Positions 55,090-63,159 of a stretch of 63,321 nt of DNA are shown here, piece by piece. Origin of the DNA: Paenibacillus sp. Marseille-Q4541. Its GTDB lineage: Bacteria > Bacillota > Bacilli > Paenibacillales > Paenibacillaceae. Position 1 is the first letter of the stretch, and each line of letters starts with the position of its first letter. The stretch is from assembly GCF_018310695.1 (NCBI RefSeq), contig NZ_JAGXCY010000029.1:1-63321 (forward strand), written 5' to 3'. The position numbers and the translations under genes are program-made. The notes under the pieces were generated by a model. It saw only the letters and a list, made by a program, of their open reading frames with translations. It was not told where the DNA came from and made no database searches.

Positions 55090-55121
55090 GTCCTTCTTCT
55101 TCTGAAGATAGGGCTTTTTTT
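55090..55121 (+). terminator. Second terminator, with no gene before it
   Basis: GTCCT/AGGGC plus TCTTC/GAAGA stacked around TTCT, with one bulged T, followed by seven T. It lies 150 bases after the rpsI terminator and before the cysH promoter. The 418-base gap between rpsI and cysH otherwise holds no gene; the stretch 54943-55089 could encode a small RNA or be a remnant. Confidence 0.75.
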
Positions 55122-55205
55122 GTTTACATTGTTCGTTGTTCGTCGATTTAGAGTATATAAAGATAAATCCATTTAAAATTCTGACAAAATTCCTTGGATA
55201 TAGCA

Positions 55206-55233
55206 TTGACATATAACTGGAAATATTTATACT
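55206..55233 (+). promoter_or_regulatory. Promoter of cysH-sat
   Basis: TTGACA, 16 bases, TATACT, about 70 bases before cysH. The AT-rich segment around and after it (to about 55262) could hold an operator for a cysteine regulator, but I cannot match a known site. Confidence 0.75.
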
Positions 55234-55300
55234 TAATTGTAATTCATATCATTTATATCGGTTTAGTGTAAGAACATTACCCATACGGGAGGTCTTTATT

Positions 55301-55993
55301 ATGAATCTGTTAGAAAAGGAAGAGTTGGCAAGAGAGAAGGCAATTGAGCTGGAAGATGCTTCTCCCGAAGATATTATTCAATATGCCGTTGAAACATTCC
55401 CAAACATTACATTTGCATGCAGTTTTGGTGCTGAAGATGTAGTTCTTGTGGATATGCTCCAAAAGATCAGTCCTTCTACTGATATTTTTTATCTAGATAC
55501 AGATTTTCATTTTAAAGAGACATATGAAACAAGAGATCGTCTTGTAGCGCGATACCATATTGATTTCGTGCGAGTATCTCCCAAGATTACACCTGCAGAG
55601 CAGGCAGCTACTCATGGAGAAGAACTATGGAAATCCGAACCGAATGCTTGCTGTAATATACGAAAAGTAGAACCGCTTACTCGTATTTTGTCTCAATATG
55701 ATGCTTGGATCACAGGGATTCGGCGTGATCAAGCACCTACTCGCGCTAACTCCAAAAAGGTGGAGTACGATACGAAATTTGGACTCATGAAATTCAATCC
55801 GATTGCTGGTTGGACGAATGAAGATGTATGGAATTACATTAAAGAAAATAACTTGATTTATAACCCATTGCATGACCGCAATTATCCAAGTATCGGGTGC
55901 GAACAGTGTACTAGACAGGTTATGCCAGGAGAAGACCCGCGTGCAGGACGGTGGTCTGGGAATGACAAGACAGAGTGTGGTCTTCATAAATAA
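55301..55993 (+). CDS. cysH: CysH, APS/PAPS reductase with iron-sulfur motif
   Basis: 230 residues. PP-loop-type fold (TFACSFGAEDVVLVD). It has the double-cysteine pairs C117-C118 and C200/C203 that bind a [4Fe-4S] cluster in APS-using reductases, and the catalytic C226 in ECGLH at the C-terminus. The cluster predicts reduction of adenylylsulfate directly, with thioredoxin as donor, giving sulfite. It is followed by sat and no APS kinase is nearby. ATG start behind GGGAGG. Confidence 0.94.
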   Translation: MNLLEKEELAREKAIELEDASPEDIIQYAVETFPNITFACSFGAEDVVLVDMLQKISPSTDIFYLDTDFHFKETYETRDRLVARYHIDFVRVSPKITPAEQAATHGEELWKSEPNACCNIRKVEPLTRILSQYDAWITGIRRDQAPTRANSKKVEYDTKFGLMKFNPIAGWTNEDVWNYIKENNLIYNPLHDRNYPSIGCEQCTRQVMPGEDPRAGRWSGNDKTECGLHK

Positions 55994-56052
55994 TGTATTC
56001 ATATCCATTTCATAGATGTTAAAGTGTATAAAGTTCATAGGGAGATGAAATC

Positions 56053-57222
56053 ATGGCTTCGATATTACCTCACGGCGGTATATTAGTGAACCGGATTGTA
56101 GATGAAAGTAAAAGAGAAGAAATGCTTGTTGCAGCAGCGGATCTGAGGAGTTTATCTATTAGTAACTGGACCATCTCTGATCTTGATTTGATAGGCGTGG
56201 GCGCGTTCTCTCCACTTACAGGCTTTATGAATGAAGCGGATTACCAGTCAGTCATTGAAGGAATGAGGCTGGCCGATGGTACTGTTTGGAGTATTCCTAT
56301 TACTCTTGATGTAGATGCTATTACAGCAACATCTCTCCACATTGGAGAGACCATTGCACTTACAGGCCAAGACGATGGTATCATATACGGAACACTTAAG
56401 GTAGAGAGTATTTATGAAGTGGATCATGATAAAGAAGCGATCCGTGTTTATAAGACGAATGATAAGGAGCATCCAGGGGTAAAAAAACTATTTGAACGCT
56501 CAACATTTTATATAGGCGGACCTATCTACGTATTAAATCGTAAGCAACCTTCTAAATTTAATGAGTTTTATTTTGACCCTGAGCAAACAAGGCAGCTTTT
56601 TGAACAAAATGGTTGGAAGACGATCGTCGGATTCCAAACACGAAATCCTGTGCATCGTGCTCATGAATATATCCAGAAGAGTGCAATGGAGATCGTAGAC
56701 GCTTTGTTCCTCAATCCGCTGGTTGGTGAAACAAAGTCAGATGACGTACCTGCTGATGTCCGTATGAACAGCTACCTAGCTCTCCTTGAAAATTACTATC
56801 CTGCGAATCGGACTTTCTTGGGTGTCTTTCCAGCAGCAATGCGTTATGCAGGGCCGAGAGAAGCGATTTTCCATGCGATTGTACGTAAAAACTACGGCTG
56901 CACCCACTTTATCGTTGGACGTGATCATGCCGGTGTAGGGGACTTCTACGGTACTTATGAGGCACAGGAGATTTTTAATAACTTTACACCTGAGGAATTA
57001 GAGATTACTCCACTGTTCTTTGAACATAGTTTCTATTGCTTAAAATGCGGTAACATGGCTTCAAGCAAAACATGCCCGCATAGTAAAGAGGATCATATGA
57101 CCTTATCAGGTACTAAAGTAAGAGCTCTATTACGTGATGGTAAATGTCCTCCACCTGAATTCACACGTCCAGAAGTGGCTCAGATTCTGATTGAAGGGAT
57201 GACGGAGCACGTAACATCCTAG
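56053..57222 (+). CDS. sat: Sat, sulfate adenylyltransferase
   Basis: 389 residues, the single-chain ATP sulfurylase. QTRNPVHRAHEY holds the nucleotide-binding HxxH, and GRDHAGVG is the second motif. A cysteine-rich segment (FYCLKCGNMASSKTCPH) near residue 335 is probably a zinc site. It makes APS from sulfate and ATP. It lies 59 bases after cysH and is read through into the cwlD hairpin. Confidence 0.95.
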   Translation: MASILPHGGILVNRIVDESKREEMLVAAADLRSLSISNWTISDLDLIGVGAFSPLTGFMNEADYQSVIEGMRLADGTVWSIPITLDVDAITATSLHIGETIALTGQDDGIIYGTLKVESIYEVDHDKEAIRVYKTNDKEHPGVKKLFERSTFYIGGPIYVLNRKQPSKFNEFYFDPEQTRQLFEQNGWKTIVGFQTRNPVHRAHEYIQKSAMEIVDALFLNPLVGETKSDDVPADVRMNSYLALLENYYPANRTFLGVFPAAMRYAGPREAIFHAIVRKNYGCTHFIVGRDHAGVGDFYGTYEAQEIFNNFTPEELEITPLFFEHSFYCLKCGNMASSKTCPHSKEDHMTLSGTKVRALLRDGKCPPPEFTRPEVAQILIEGMTEHVTS

Positions 57223-57258
57223 TCTTCATAAGATTGTCCATTTGAACGGTATATTTGT

Positions 57259-57315
57259 CCACCTCGTCCCATATAGATCATTATGGTCAGTTATGGGATC
57301 GGAGGTGGCTTTTTT
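57259..57315 (+). terminator. Terminator hairpin that covers the cwlD ribosome site
   Basis: CCACCTC (57259-57265) pairs with GAGGTGG (57302-57308), and TCCCATA (57267-57273) with TATGGGA (57292-57298), around an 18-base loop. C and six T follow (57309-57315). The T-run ends directly at the cwlD ATG (57316), and the 3' arm is the cwlD ribosome site GGAGGTGG. It should end cysH-sat transcripts and hide the cwlD site in any read-through. Confidence 0.85.
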
Positions 57316-58071
57316 ATGCGTAAACAACGTCCAAACAAATTTATGGTATGGATTCATGTAAGTACGATGAAAAAACTGATGATGGGTGCTCTTTTATTAG
57401 CGCTCTTCATTTGTATCGCAGTGTATGAGGTTCCAGCATCCAAAACATGGAGTTCGTGGAGCTTGCCACTATCAGGTAAAGTCATAGCTTTAGATGCCGG
57501 ACATGGGGGACCTGATGGAGGAGCAGTCAGCAAACAGGGGATTATTGAAAAAGATATCAATTTAGCAGTTGCCTTATACTTACGTGATTATTTGCAGCAA
57601 GCAGGTGCTACAGTCGTAATGACGAGAGAGAAGGATATGGATCTGGCATCGCCTGAGACAAAATCATATGCAAGACGTAAAACAGAAGATTTGAAGAAGC
57701 GAGCTCAGATGATTAATGACAATAAAGCAGATCTTTTCATTACCATTCATATGAATAGTATTCCTTCTAACCGCTGGAGTGGTGCTCAGGTGTTTTATTA
57801 TCCTAATCATGAGGACAATGCGGATTTTGCTGCACTTGTGCAGGATGAGATACGAAGAAATCTGGAGAACACAGATCGAATTGCAAAAACAGTGAACACG
57901 GTATATCTACTGCAAGCTCTAAAAATGCCTTCCGTTTTAGTGGAAGTTGGTTTTCTCTCTCATCCTGAGGAATCAAGACTTCTCGCCGATGAAGAGTATC
58001 AGCGTAAAGTTGCAGCTTCCGTATATAAAGGAATTTTGAGATATGCATCTGGTGAAAAAATGAAAAAGTAG
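57316..58071 (+). CDS. cwlD: CwlD, spore-cortex N-acetylmuramoyl-L-alanine amidase
   Basis: 251 residues from the ATG at 57316; the upstream open frame is the hairpin region. Basic N-terminus, a membrane/signal segment (about 18-37), then an Amidase_3 domain with zinc ligands in DAGHGGPDGG, IIEKDIN and TIHMNS and the catalytic glutamate near VLVEVGFLS. It removes peptides from muramic acid so that muramic-lactam can form in cortex, needed for germination. Probably expressed by a sporulation sigma factor from within the loop of the hairpin. Confidence 0.93.
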   Translation: MRKQRPNKFMVWIHVSTMKKLMMGALLLALFICIAVYEVPASKTWSSWSLPLSGKVIALDAGHGGPDGGAVSKQGIIEKDINLAVALYLRDYLQQAGATVVMTREKDMDLASPETKSYARRKTEDLKKRAQMINDNKADLFITIHMNSIPSNRWSGAQVFYYPNHEDNADFAALVQDEIRRNLENTDRIAKTVNTVYLLQALKMPSVLVEVGFLSHPEESRLLADEEYQRKVAASVYKGILRYASGEKMKK

Positions 58072-58165
58072 GCCCTCCGCACCTCGGTGAGTGATATAAT
58101 GGACGTGTATGAGAAAGATCTGAGTGAAAATACATGCCAATAGATAAAGCTGAGGTGCAATCATC

Positions 58166-59272
58166 ATGTTATCAAGAGATCAGGTACTAGAAGTACTTTC
58201 TTCATTACAGGAGCCTGTTAGCGGTCTGTTGTTTACAGACTTGCAGTTTATTCGGGACATCATGGTAAAAGAGAGTAGCGTTGCTTTAACTTTAATTTGC
58301 TTAACTGAAGATGAAACCGTTCGCAATACATTAAAAAATAATGCCACTACCTTGCTTCAGGAAGCCGGTGTAAAAGACGTGCATGTAAGAACACGTCTTG
58401 CATCAGACGCTGAAAAGGATGTTCTTCCAAGCTCCGTACAAGGTTCTACAACAGGAACAGAGCCATCGGATGATGAGGTGCTTGTGAAAGGCCATGCGGC
58501 CGGGATGGAATCCCATGAGTTGCTCGATCCTGATTCAGGTGTGACCTTCATTGCTATAGCTAGTGGTAAAGGTGGAGTGGGAAAATCTACGGTTACCGTC
58601 AATTTAGCTGCAGCTCTAGCGAGACAAGGTAAAAAAGTAGGCGTCATTGATGCCGACATTTATGGTTTTAGTGTGCCAGATATGATGGGTATTGAGGAAG
58701 CGCCAGTAGTTAGAGATGGAGTTATCCAACCAGTTGAACGTTTTGGTGTGAAGGTAATGTCGATGGGGTTCTTTGTACAGGAGAACAGCCCGGTGATTTG
58801 GAGAGGGCCCATGCTCGGTAAAATGTTAAGACAGTTCTTTAGTGACGTGAATTGGGGAGACCTTGATTATATGTTGCTTGATTTACCACCGGGAACAGGA
58901 GATGTTGCGCTTGACGTACATCAAATGATTCCACAAAGCAAAGAAATTATAGTAACGACACCACATGCGACTGCGGCCTTTGTAGCTGCGAGAGCAGGAG
59001 CTATGGCAATTCAAACGAATCACGAGTTGCTCGGAGTCATAGAAAATATGGCATATTATGAATGTAGCTCTTGCGGTACCAAGGATTATGTATTTGGAAG
59101 AGGTGGGGGAGGGCGTTTGGCTGAAAGCCTGCACACCGAACTTCTTGCCCAGATCCCACTCGGAGCACCAGATAATCATATTTCGGAACCAGATTTTTCA
59201 CCTTCTGTGTACAAGGCCAGCACAGAAATAGGAAGTATGTATGACGAAGTTGCTAAACATCTAATTCGCTGA
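58166..59272 (+). CDS. Mrp/NBP35-type iron-sulfur carrier ATPase (SalA-like)
   Basis: 368 residues. An N-terminal MIP18/DUF59-like domain (about 1-80), a variable linker, then a deviant Walker A GKGGVGKST (134-142), DADIYG (162-167) and LPPGTGD. C300 and C303 form the CxxC that bridges a cluster between two subunits. It delivers Fe-S clusters; in B. subtilis the orthologue SalA also controls scoC. It follows cwlD as in Bacillus. Confidence 0.92.
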   Translation: MLSRDQVLEVLSSLQEPVSGLLFTDLQFIRDIMVKESSVALTLICLTEDETVRNTLKNNATTLLQEAGVKDVHVRTRLASDAEKDVLPSSVQGSTTGTEPSDDEVLVKGHAAGMESHELLDPDSGVTFIAIASGKGGVGKSTVTVNLAAALARQGKKVGVIDADIYGFSVPDMMGIEEAPVVRDGVIQPVERFGVKVMSMGFFVQENSPVIWRGPMLGKMLRQFFSDVNWGDLDYMLLDLPPGTGDVALDVHQMIPQSKEIIVTTPHATAAFVAARAGAMAIQTNHELLGVIENMAYYECSSCGTKDYVFGRGGGGRLAESLHTELLAQIPLGAPDNHISEPDFSPSVYKASTEIGSMYDEVAKHLIR

Positions 59273-59370
59273 TCTGTATACGGACGACGTTGATGTTCAA
59301 TCGAGAAAGATCAATAGAGCACACTCTGTTTTGTGATTAAGGCCATTCCCAAATCAGATCATTCAAAAAC

Positions 59371-59408
59371 ACGGCCAAGCGAGCTAATTCGCTTGGCCGT
59401 TATTTTTT
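59371..59408. terminator. Bidirectional terminator between mrp and gerD
   Basis: ACGGCCAAGCGA and TCGCTTGGCCGT form a perfect 12-bp stem around GCTAAT. T-run on the right and A-run on the left make it work for both converging genes. Confidence 0.95.
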
Positions 59409-59459
59409 CATCTGATAAATTATAATTCACCTTAATATTAAACGTAATAAAGTTACCAC

Positions 59460-60263
59460 CTAGCTACTACCACCTGATCCACTTCCTCCGCCACCTTCAT
59501 TTCCATTACCTTCTCCACCGCCGCTTTCTCCTTGCCCCTTAGATTGTCCATTTTGGCTTTGAGAACCGCCAGCGCCTTCACTTTTTTTGGGTTGCAGTTC
59601 TTCTTTAACAACCGCCTGTAGGAGCTCCATGACTTCCATTCGGAAGATGGGGTTTTGCATAGCTTCATGCATAACAGTCATCGTTTGTTTACGGTAATCA
59701 GGCGTTTGGGTTAATTGGAGTAACATCTTAGTCATCTCAGGGGACTTCAACATGTCTTCCATAGATTTTTGATAAGTTGGATCTTTAATAAGTTCCATAT
59801 GAATTTGTTTGCTTTGAGAATTTACTACCTTGGCAAATTCTCCAGCGAACTTCGGATCCTTCATGATTTCTTCAAACTCTTTTTTATACTCAGGTGAAGA
59901 AAGCGTGTCTCGAACGGCCATTCTGATTTCATTTGGTGAGCTTCCGGATGTAAGCATTTTTATACCAAATCCTTTAGAAGATGAGCTGGATTTATTTTCG
60001 GAACCGCCTGAACCACCATTCGAGCCACCCTCAGATTCACTATTTGAACTTTCACTGGAGCTGCTACTTTCCCCAAGAAGAGCTTCTTCCACTGCTTTTT
60101 TACCTTCATCACTCTTTAGAATATCAATAACCATTGATTTTGTTTCTTTATAACTACTCTGTGGTGCAGCACTTTGGTTGTCAGATCCGCAACCGGATAT
60201 AATTGAAGCAAGACCGCCTACCATAAACAAGTATCGTAAATTATGCCATTTCACGTGCTTCAC
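59460..60263 (-). CDS. gerD: GerD, spore germination lipoprotein
   Basis: 267 residues from a GTG at 60263; a second GTG at 60254 is also possible. Signal peptide with lipobox ISGC near residue 25. The folded core is split by a Ser/Gly/Glu-rich linker (about 68-95), and the C-terminus is a Gly/Ser/Gln/Glu-rich tail (about 220-267). GerD gathers nutrient receptors into the germinosome in the spore inner membrane. Minus strand, convergent with mrp, divergent from kbaA. Confidence 0.92.
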   Translation of the reverse strand: MKHVKWHNLRYLFMVGGLASIISGCGSDNQSAAPQSSYKETKSMVIDILKSDEGKKAVEEALLGESSSSSESSNSESEGGSNGGSGGSENKSSSSSKGFGIKMLTSGSSPNEIRMAVRDTLSSPEYKKEFEEIMKDPKFAGEFAKVVNSQSKQIHMELIKDPTYQKSMEDMLKSPEMTKMLLQLTQTPDYRKQTMTVMHEAMQNPIFRMEVMELLQAVVKEELQPKKSEGAGGSQSQNGQSKGQGESGGGEGNGNEGGGGSGSGGSS

Positions 60264-60288
60264 ATCCCCTTTGTCTGAATACTGATTG

Positions 60289-60318
60289 TAGTATGTGGGG
60301 CAGGGGAAGGATTTATGT
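60289..60318 (-). promoter_or_regulatory. Sigma-G-type promoter of gerD
   Basis: Read on the minus strand: ACATA (60318-60314), 18 bases, CATACTA (60295-60289). The -10 matches the sigma-G consensus fully and the -35 four of five. Forespore sigma-G control of gerD is established in B. subtilis. Confidence 0.65.
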
Positions 60319-60379
60319 CTGTAAAGCCATGGTGTTTTTTAGAGATCATTGGTAAAATACACTTGGAGGTGGAAAAGGT

Positions 60380-60976
60380 TTGAATTTAAGGAAATGGTTT
60401 AACTTGTTTTGGCAAACCTTATGTATTGGCGGAATAGCGTCATTAATTACAGGTCTTTTGCTCACGACTGGGGAGTATAAGCCTTCAGGTACGGCTGATT
60501 TCTTGTTGTATCTTCTTATTTTATTCGGAGCTGGAACGATGATTAGTGTCTATTCTCAGCTTGGCTTTTTCGCTTACTTGATCCTAAACTATATGGGGAG
60601 AGGCACATTTTCTTTAAAAACATGGAATTACATTCAGCTAGCATTAACAATTCTTGCTTTGCTCGAATTAATGTTCTTCCGAATATTTATGGATAACAGT
60701 AAAACAGGTATTCCGGATATGTTGCTTGGATTTATTATTTTAGCTACTGCACTTGTAACCGCTTATTTTAAAGTGAAGGCTACTAATAGTAATGCCCTAA
60801 TTCCGACTTTATTTTTCATGATCGCATTAACGATTGTTGAAACAATCGGTGTCTTAAATATTGGGGAACATGCGGCAACTACGTTTACAGTCATTCCGCT
60901 TCTTGCTTGTAATACATATCAAATTCTAATACTTCACCGTCTTGTATCTCGATCAGATTCCATGCAAAAGAGCTAA
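60380..60976 (+). CDS. kbaA: KbaA, activator of the KinB sporulation pathway
   Basis: 198 residues starting at TTG behind TGGAGGTGG. Six or so membrane segments spread over the chain, with few charges. N-terminal WFNLFWQTLCIGGIASLITG matches KbaA. In B. subtilis it is needed for KinB to feed the phosphorelay. Its TAA stop (60974-60976) lies inside the following terminator stem. Divergent from gerD. Confidence 0.85.
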   Translation: MNLRKWFNLFWQTLCIGGIASLITGLLLTTGEYKPSGTADFLLYLLILFGAGTMISVYSQLGFFAYLILNYMGRGTFSLKTWNYIQLALTILALLELMFFRIFMDNSKTGIPDMLLGFIILATALVTAYFKVKATNSNALIPTLFFMIALTIVETIGVLNIGEHAATTFTVIPLLACNTYQILILHRLVSRSDSMQKS

Positions 60977-60995
60977 CTCGCGTTAGCTCTTTTTG
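60969..60995. terminator. Bidirectional terminator between kbaA and pdaB
   Basis: AGAGCTAAC and GTTAGCTCT form a perfect 9-bp stem with a TCGC loop, flanked by AAA and TTTTT. It contains the kbaA stop codon. Confidence 0.92.
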
Positions 60996-60996
60996 A

Positions 60997-61806
60997 TTAC
61001 AGTCCAGCAGCATCTTCGATTTGTTGATCTAAGAACGCTTGATCCCGTACTTCGGTTCCTTTCACATTTGACTGATTAATTAATTCAGATACAGTAACGA
61101 ATTCATATCCTTTTTGGCGGAGCTCATCGATAATAATTGGCAATGCCTCATGTGTTTGTTTGACGGAGTCGCTGGCATGAAGGAGAACAATATCACCTGG
61201 ATGAGCTTTACTCACGACACGATTCACAATTTGATCGACACCCGGATTCTTCCAATCAAGGGAGTCGGTATCCCATTGAACGACCTGATAATTGAGTTCG
61301 TCCGCAATACGAAGAACTCTTTTGTCAAAATCGCCATTAGGAAGGCGGATTAAGTTAGGTTCTTTTCCAGACACTTCGGTTAAAATAGAATGGGCTGTGG
61401 AGATTTGTTTTTGGATTTCCTCTTCTGTTAAACTGCTGTAATTCACGTGTTTGTACCCGTGACTTCCAATTTCAAATCCTGCGTCCTTAATATTGGTGAC
61501 CATCTCAGGGTGTGTTTTAGACCATGGAGCGGACAGAAAGAAAGTAGCTTTCTGAACTTTTTTATCTTCAAGTACTTTTAATATAGGTTCGGTGCGTTTA
61601 TCTCCCCAGCTAACATCAAACGTTAAAGCAATTAGTTTCTTCTCAGTAGGAACGCTATAAACAGCGGTTGGGGTACCACCTTCTGAGAATACAGAAACAT
61701 TTTCTGTTTCCACGTAAATAATTCCTAGGGTGAAGATGGCTGCAGCGAAAACAATTAGAAATTTCTTGATCTTTCGTCCATTTAACACATAGAAGTATGA
61801 ATTCAT
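60997..61806 (-). CDS. pdaB: PdaB, sporulation polysaccharide deacetylase
   Basis: 269 residues from the ATG at 61806 (GGAAGGAG upstream). One N-terminal membrane anchor (about 14-34), then a NodB domain: LTFDVSWGD (first aspartate; the second of the usual pair is replaced, as in the PdaB group), GSHGYKHVNYS with the two histidines, and RLPNGDFD. It is needed for spore survival late in sporulation. Convergent with kbaA. Confidence 0.9.
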   Translation of the reverse strand: MNSYFYVLNGRKIKKFLIVFAAAIFTLGIIYVETENVSVFSEGGTPTAVYSVPTEKKLIALTFDVSWGDKRTEPILKVLEDKKVQKATFFLSAPWSKTHPEMVTNIKDAGFEIGSHGYKHVNYSSLTEEEIQKQISTAHSILTEVSGKEPNLIRLPNGDFDKRVLRIADELNYQVVQWDTDSLDWKNPGVDQIVNRVVSKAHPGDIVLLHASDSVKQTHEALPIIIDELRQKGYEFVTVSELINQSNVKGTEVRDQAFLDQQIEDAAGL

Positions 61807-61920
61807 AATCGATGCTCCTTCCATTTACCAGCTCGTTTACTTTAAAGTGTATGCTCGTACCTTGTACATATGACAAGCAACCTGAATGCTCTGAACTAAC
61901 ACTAAAAAAGGGGGACCATT

Positions 61921-62532
61921 ATGTTTCGTTTTCAAACTTTTCTTAAAGATCTTAAATCCACGTCGAGATATATCTTGGCGGCGACAATCATTTTTCTAAT
62001 AGGAGGGGTACTGGGTTGGGTTAGTACAGGAGCTCTGCAAGATATCATGATCCAGCAAATTAGTGGGTTAAAAGAAATAAGTGAGCAATTACAGCAAGGA
62101 GATCACATTCAATGGAACTTTTTTACGTTTATTTTTTGGAATAATGCTGTTAAAGCAGTACTTGTAATCTTTGCAGGTGTATTAGCAGGTATTATCCCTA
62201 TCTTCTTTCTTGTGATAAATGGGGGAGTTTTAGGCTTTCTTCTTCATTTATCCTGGCAACAGGATGTAAGTATGTATGACGTCGTTGTAAAAGGACTACT
62301 TCCTCATGGGATTATAGAAATCCCAGCCATTATAATTGCATGTGCGTTTGGTCTGAAGTTCGGTGTACTTATTATTAAATATCTGGGTGAGTTGAATAAG
62401 GACTCTCGTGCAAGAACAACAAATCTACGTGCATTTATGAAACAAACTGTGACCGCATCAATATGGATCGTTATTCTTTTGTTTGTTGCAGCTATTATTG
62501 AGAGCACCATTACATTTGCGCTTGTACAGTAA
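61921..62532 (+). CDS. SpoIIM-family membrane protein
   Basis: 203 residues with about five membrane segments. The motif LLPHGIIEIPAI (about 124-135) is the hallmark of the SpoIIM/DUF95 family. SpoIIM proper works in the DMP complex for engulfment, but other members have unrelated or unknown roles; this one lies next to pdaB and away from spoIIP/spoIID. ATG start behind AAAAAGGGGG. No downstream terminator is obvious before the next gene. Confidence 0.85.
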   Translation: MFRFQTFLKDLKSTSRYILAATIIFLIGGVLGWVSTGALQDIMIQQISGLKEISEQLQQGDHIQWNFFTFIFWNNAVKAVLVIFAGVLAGIIPIFFLVINGGVLGFLLHLSWQQDVSMYDVVVKGLLPHGIIEIPAIIIACAFGLKFGVLIIKYLGELNKDSRARTTNLRAFMKQTVTASIWIVILLFVAAIIESTITFALVQ

Positions 62533-62625
62533 ATTTCAAAAGAGATTCATATTTTTGGCAAAACATGAGCATAACAATAAAACATCTTGTAAGTCAGACT
62601 AAAAACACGATGAAGGAGTATTGTG

Positions 62626-62853
62626 ATGCTCGGAATGTTGTTTAATGAGAAGGAATGCAAAGAACTAGACTATGTACTCCGCAAAGAACTCGATGAGATG
62701 TTGCTCGATCTCGGTGATTCTAGGTTGGATCGTGAAATTCGTTATGCTATAGCTAATCGTTATAAAACAGTCTTCCGCATGTATGCGAGGTTTGCACCAG
62801 CAAAAGAACTATCCAAATACGCGAGAAATGCACGGCTTTCACAGTTCAAATAA
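62626..62853 (+). CDS. Small conserved helical protein
   Basis: 75 residues, start ATG at 62626, seven bases after AAGGAG. I do not recognise a named family. It is strongly charged, mostly helical, with acidic N-half (NEKECKELDYVLRKELDEML) and basic C-half (SKYARNARLSQFK). A terminator follows, then an rRNA operon promoter. Codon use is like its neighbours, so it is probably real. Confidence 0.75.
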   Translation: MLGMLFNEKECKELDYVLRKELDEMLLDLGDSRLDREIRYAIANRYKTVFRMYARFAPAKELSKYARNARLSQFK

Positions 62854-62867
62854 ATAATAGATATAAA

Positions 62868-62915
62868 AAAATCCCTTTCAGTAAAACTTACAACAGTGCT
62901 GAAGGGGATTTTGTT
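62868..62915 (+). terminator. Terminator after the small protein
   Basis: AAAATCCC-T-TTCAG pairs with CTGAA-G-GGGATTTT around a long loop, followed by GTT. Ends transcription before the rRNA promoters. Confidence 0.85.
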
Positions 62916-63013
62916 CATCTCCGTAAATTGTTAGTGATTAGGGTCAATAGATTGTGGTAATACATAGTTAAGAGAAATCGGCATATAGCATAATATTTTT
63001 TTTGCGAAAAGTA

Positions 63014-63043
63014 TTGACCTAGCCAGCAAAAATGTGATAAATT
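63014..63043 (+). promoter_or_regulatory. First rRNA promoter (P1)
   Basis: TTGACC, 17-18 bases, then ATAAAT/TAAATT. Preceded by an A/T-rich tract like the UP elements of rRNA promoters. The 62916-63013 spacer has nothing else I can name. Confidence 0.7.
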
Positions 63044-63122
63044 ATAACTCGTTCCTTTCGAGTAAGATTCCTGGTCAGCAGGAGCTTACAGAGACTTTCG
63101 AAAAAAGTTTCAAAAAAAAGTC

Positions 63123-63151
63123 TTGCATTAAAGAAGAGAACATGATATATT
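63123..63151 (+). promoter_or_regulatory. Second rRNA promoter (P2)
   Basis: TTGCAT, 17 bases, TATATT, about 110 bases after P1; tandem promoters are normal for rRNA operons. An A-run (AAAAAAAA) sits just upstream. Confidence 0.8.
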
Positions 63152-63159
63152 ATAAAAGT

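Noticed and set aside
54976..55212. Minus-strand 78-codon frame upstream of cysH
   Set aside because: No ribosome site, and it spans the orphan terminator and ends at the cysH promoter.
59830..60153. Plus-strand 107-codon frame opposite gerD
   Set aside because: It is the complement of the Ser/Gly-rich part of gerD; no start signal and low complexity.
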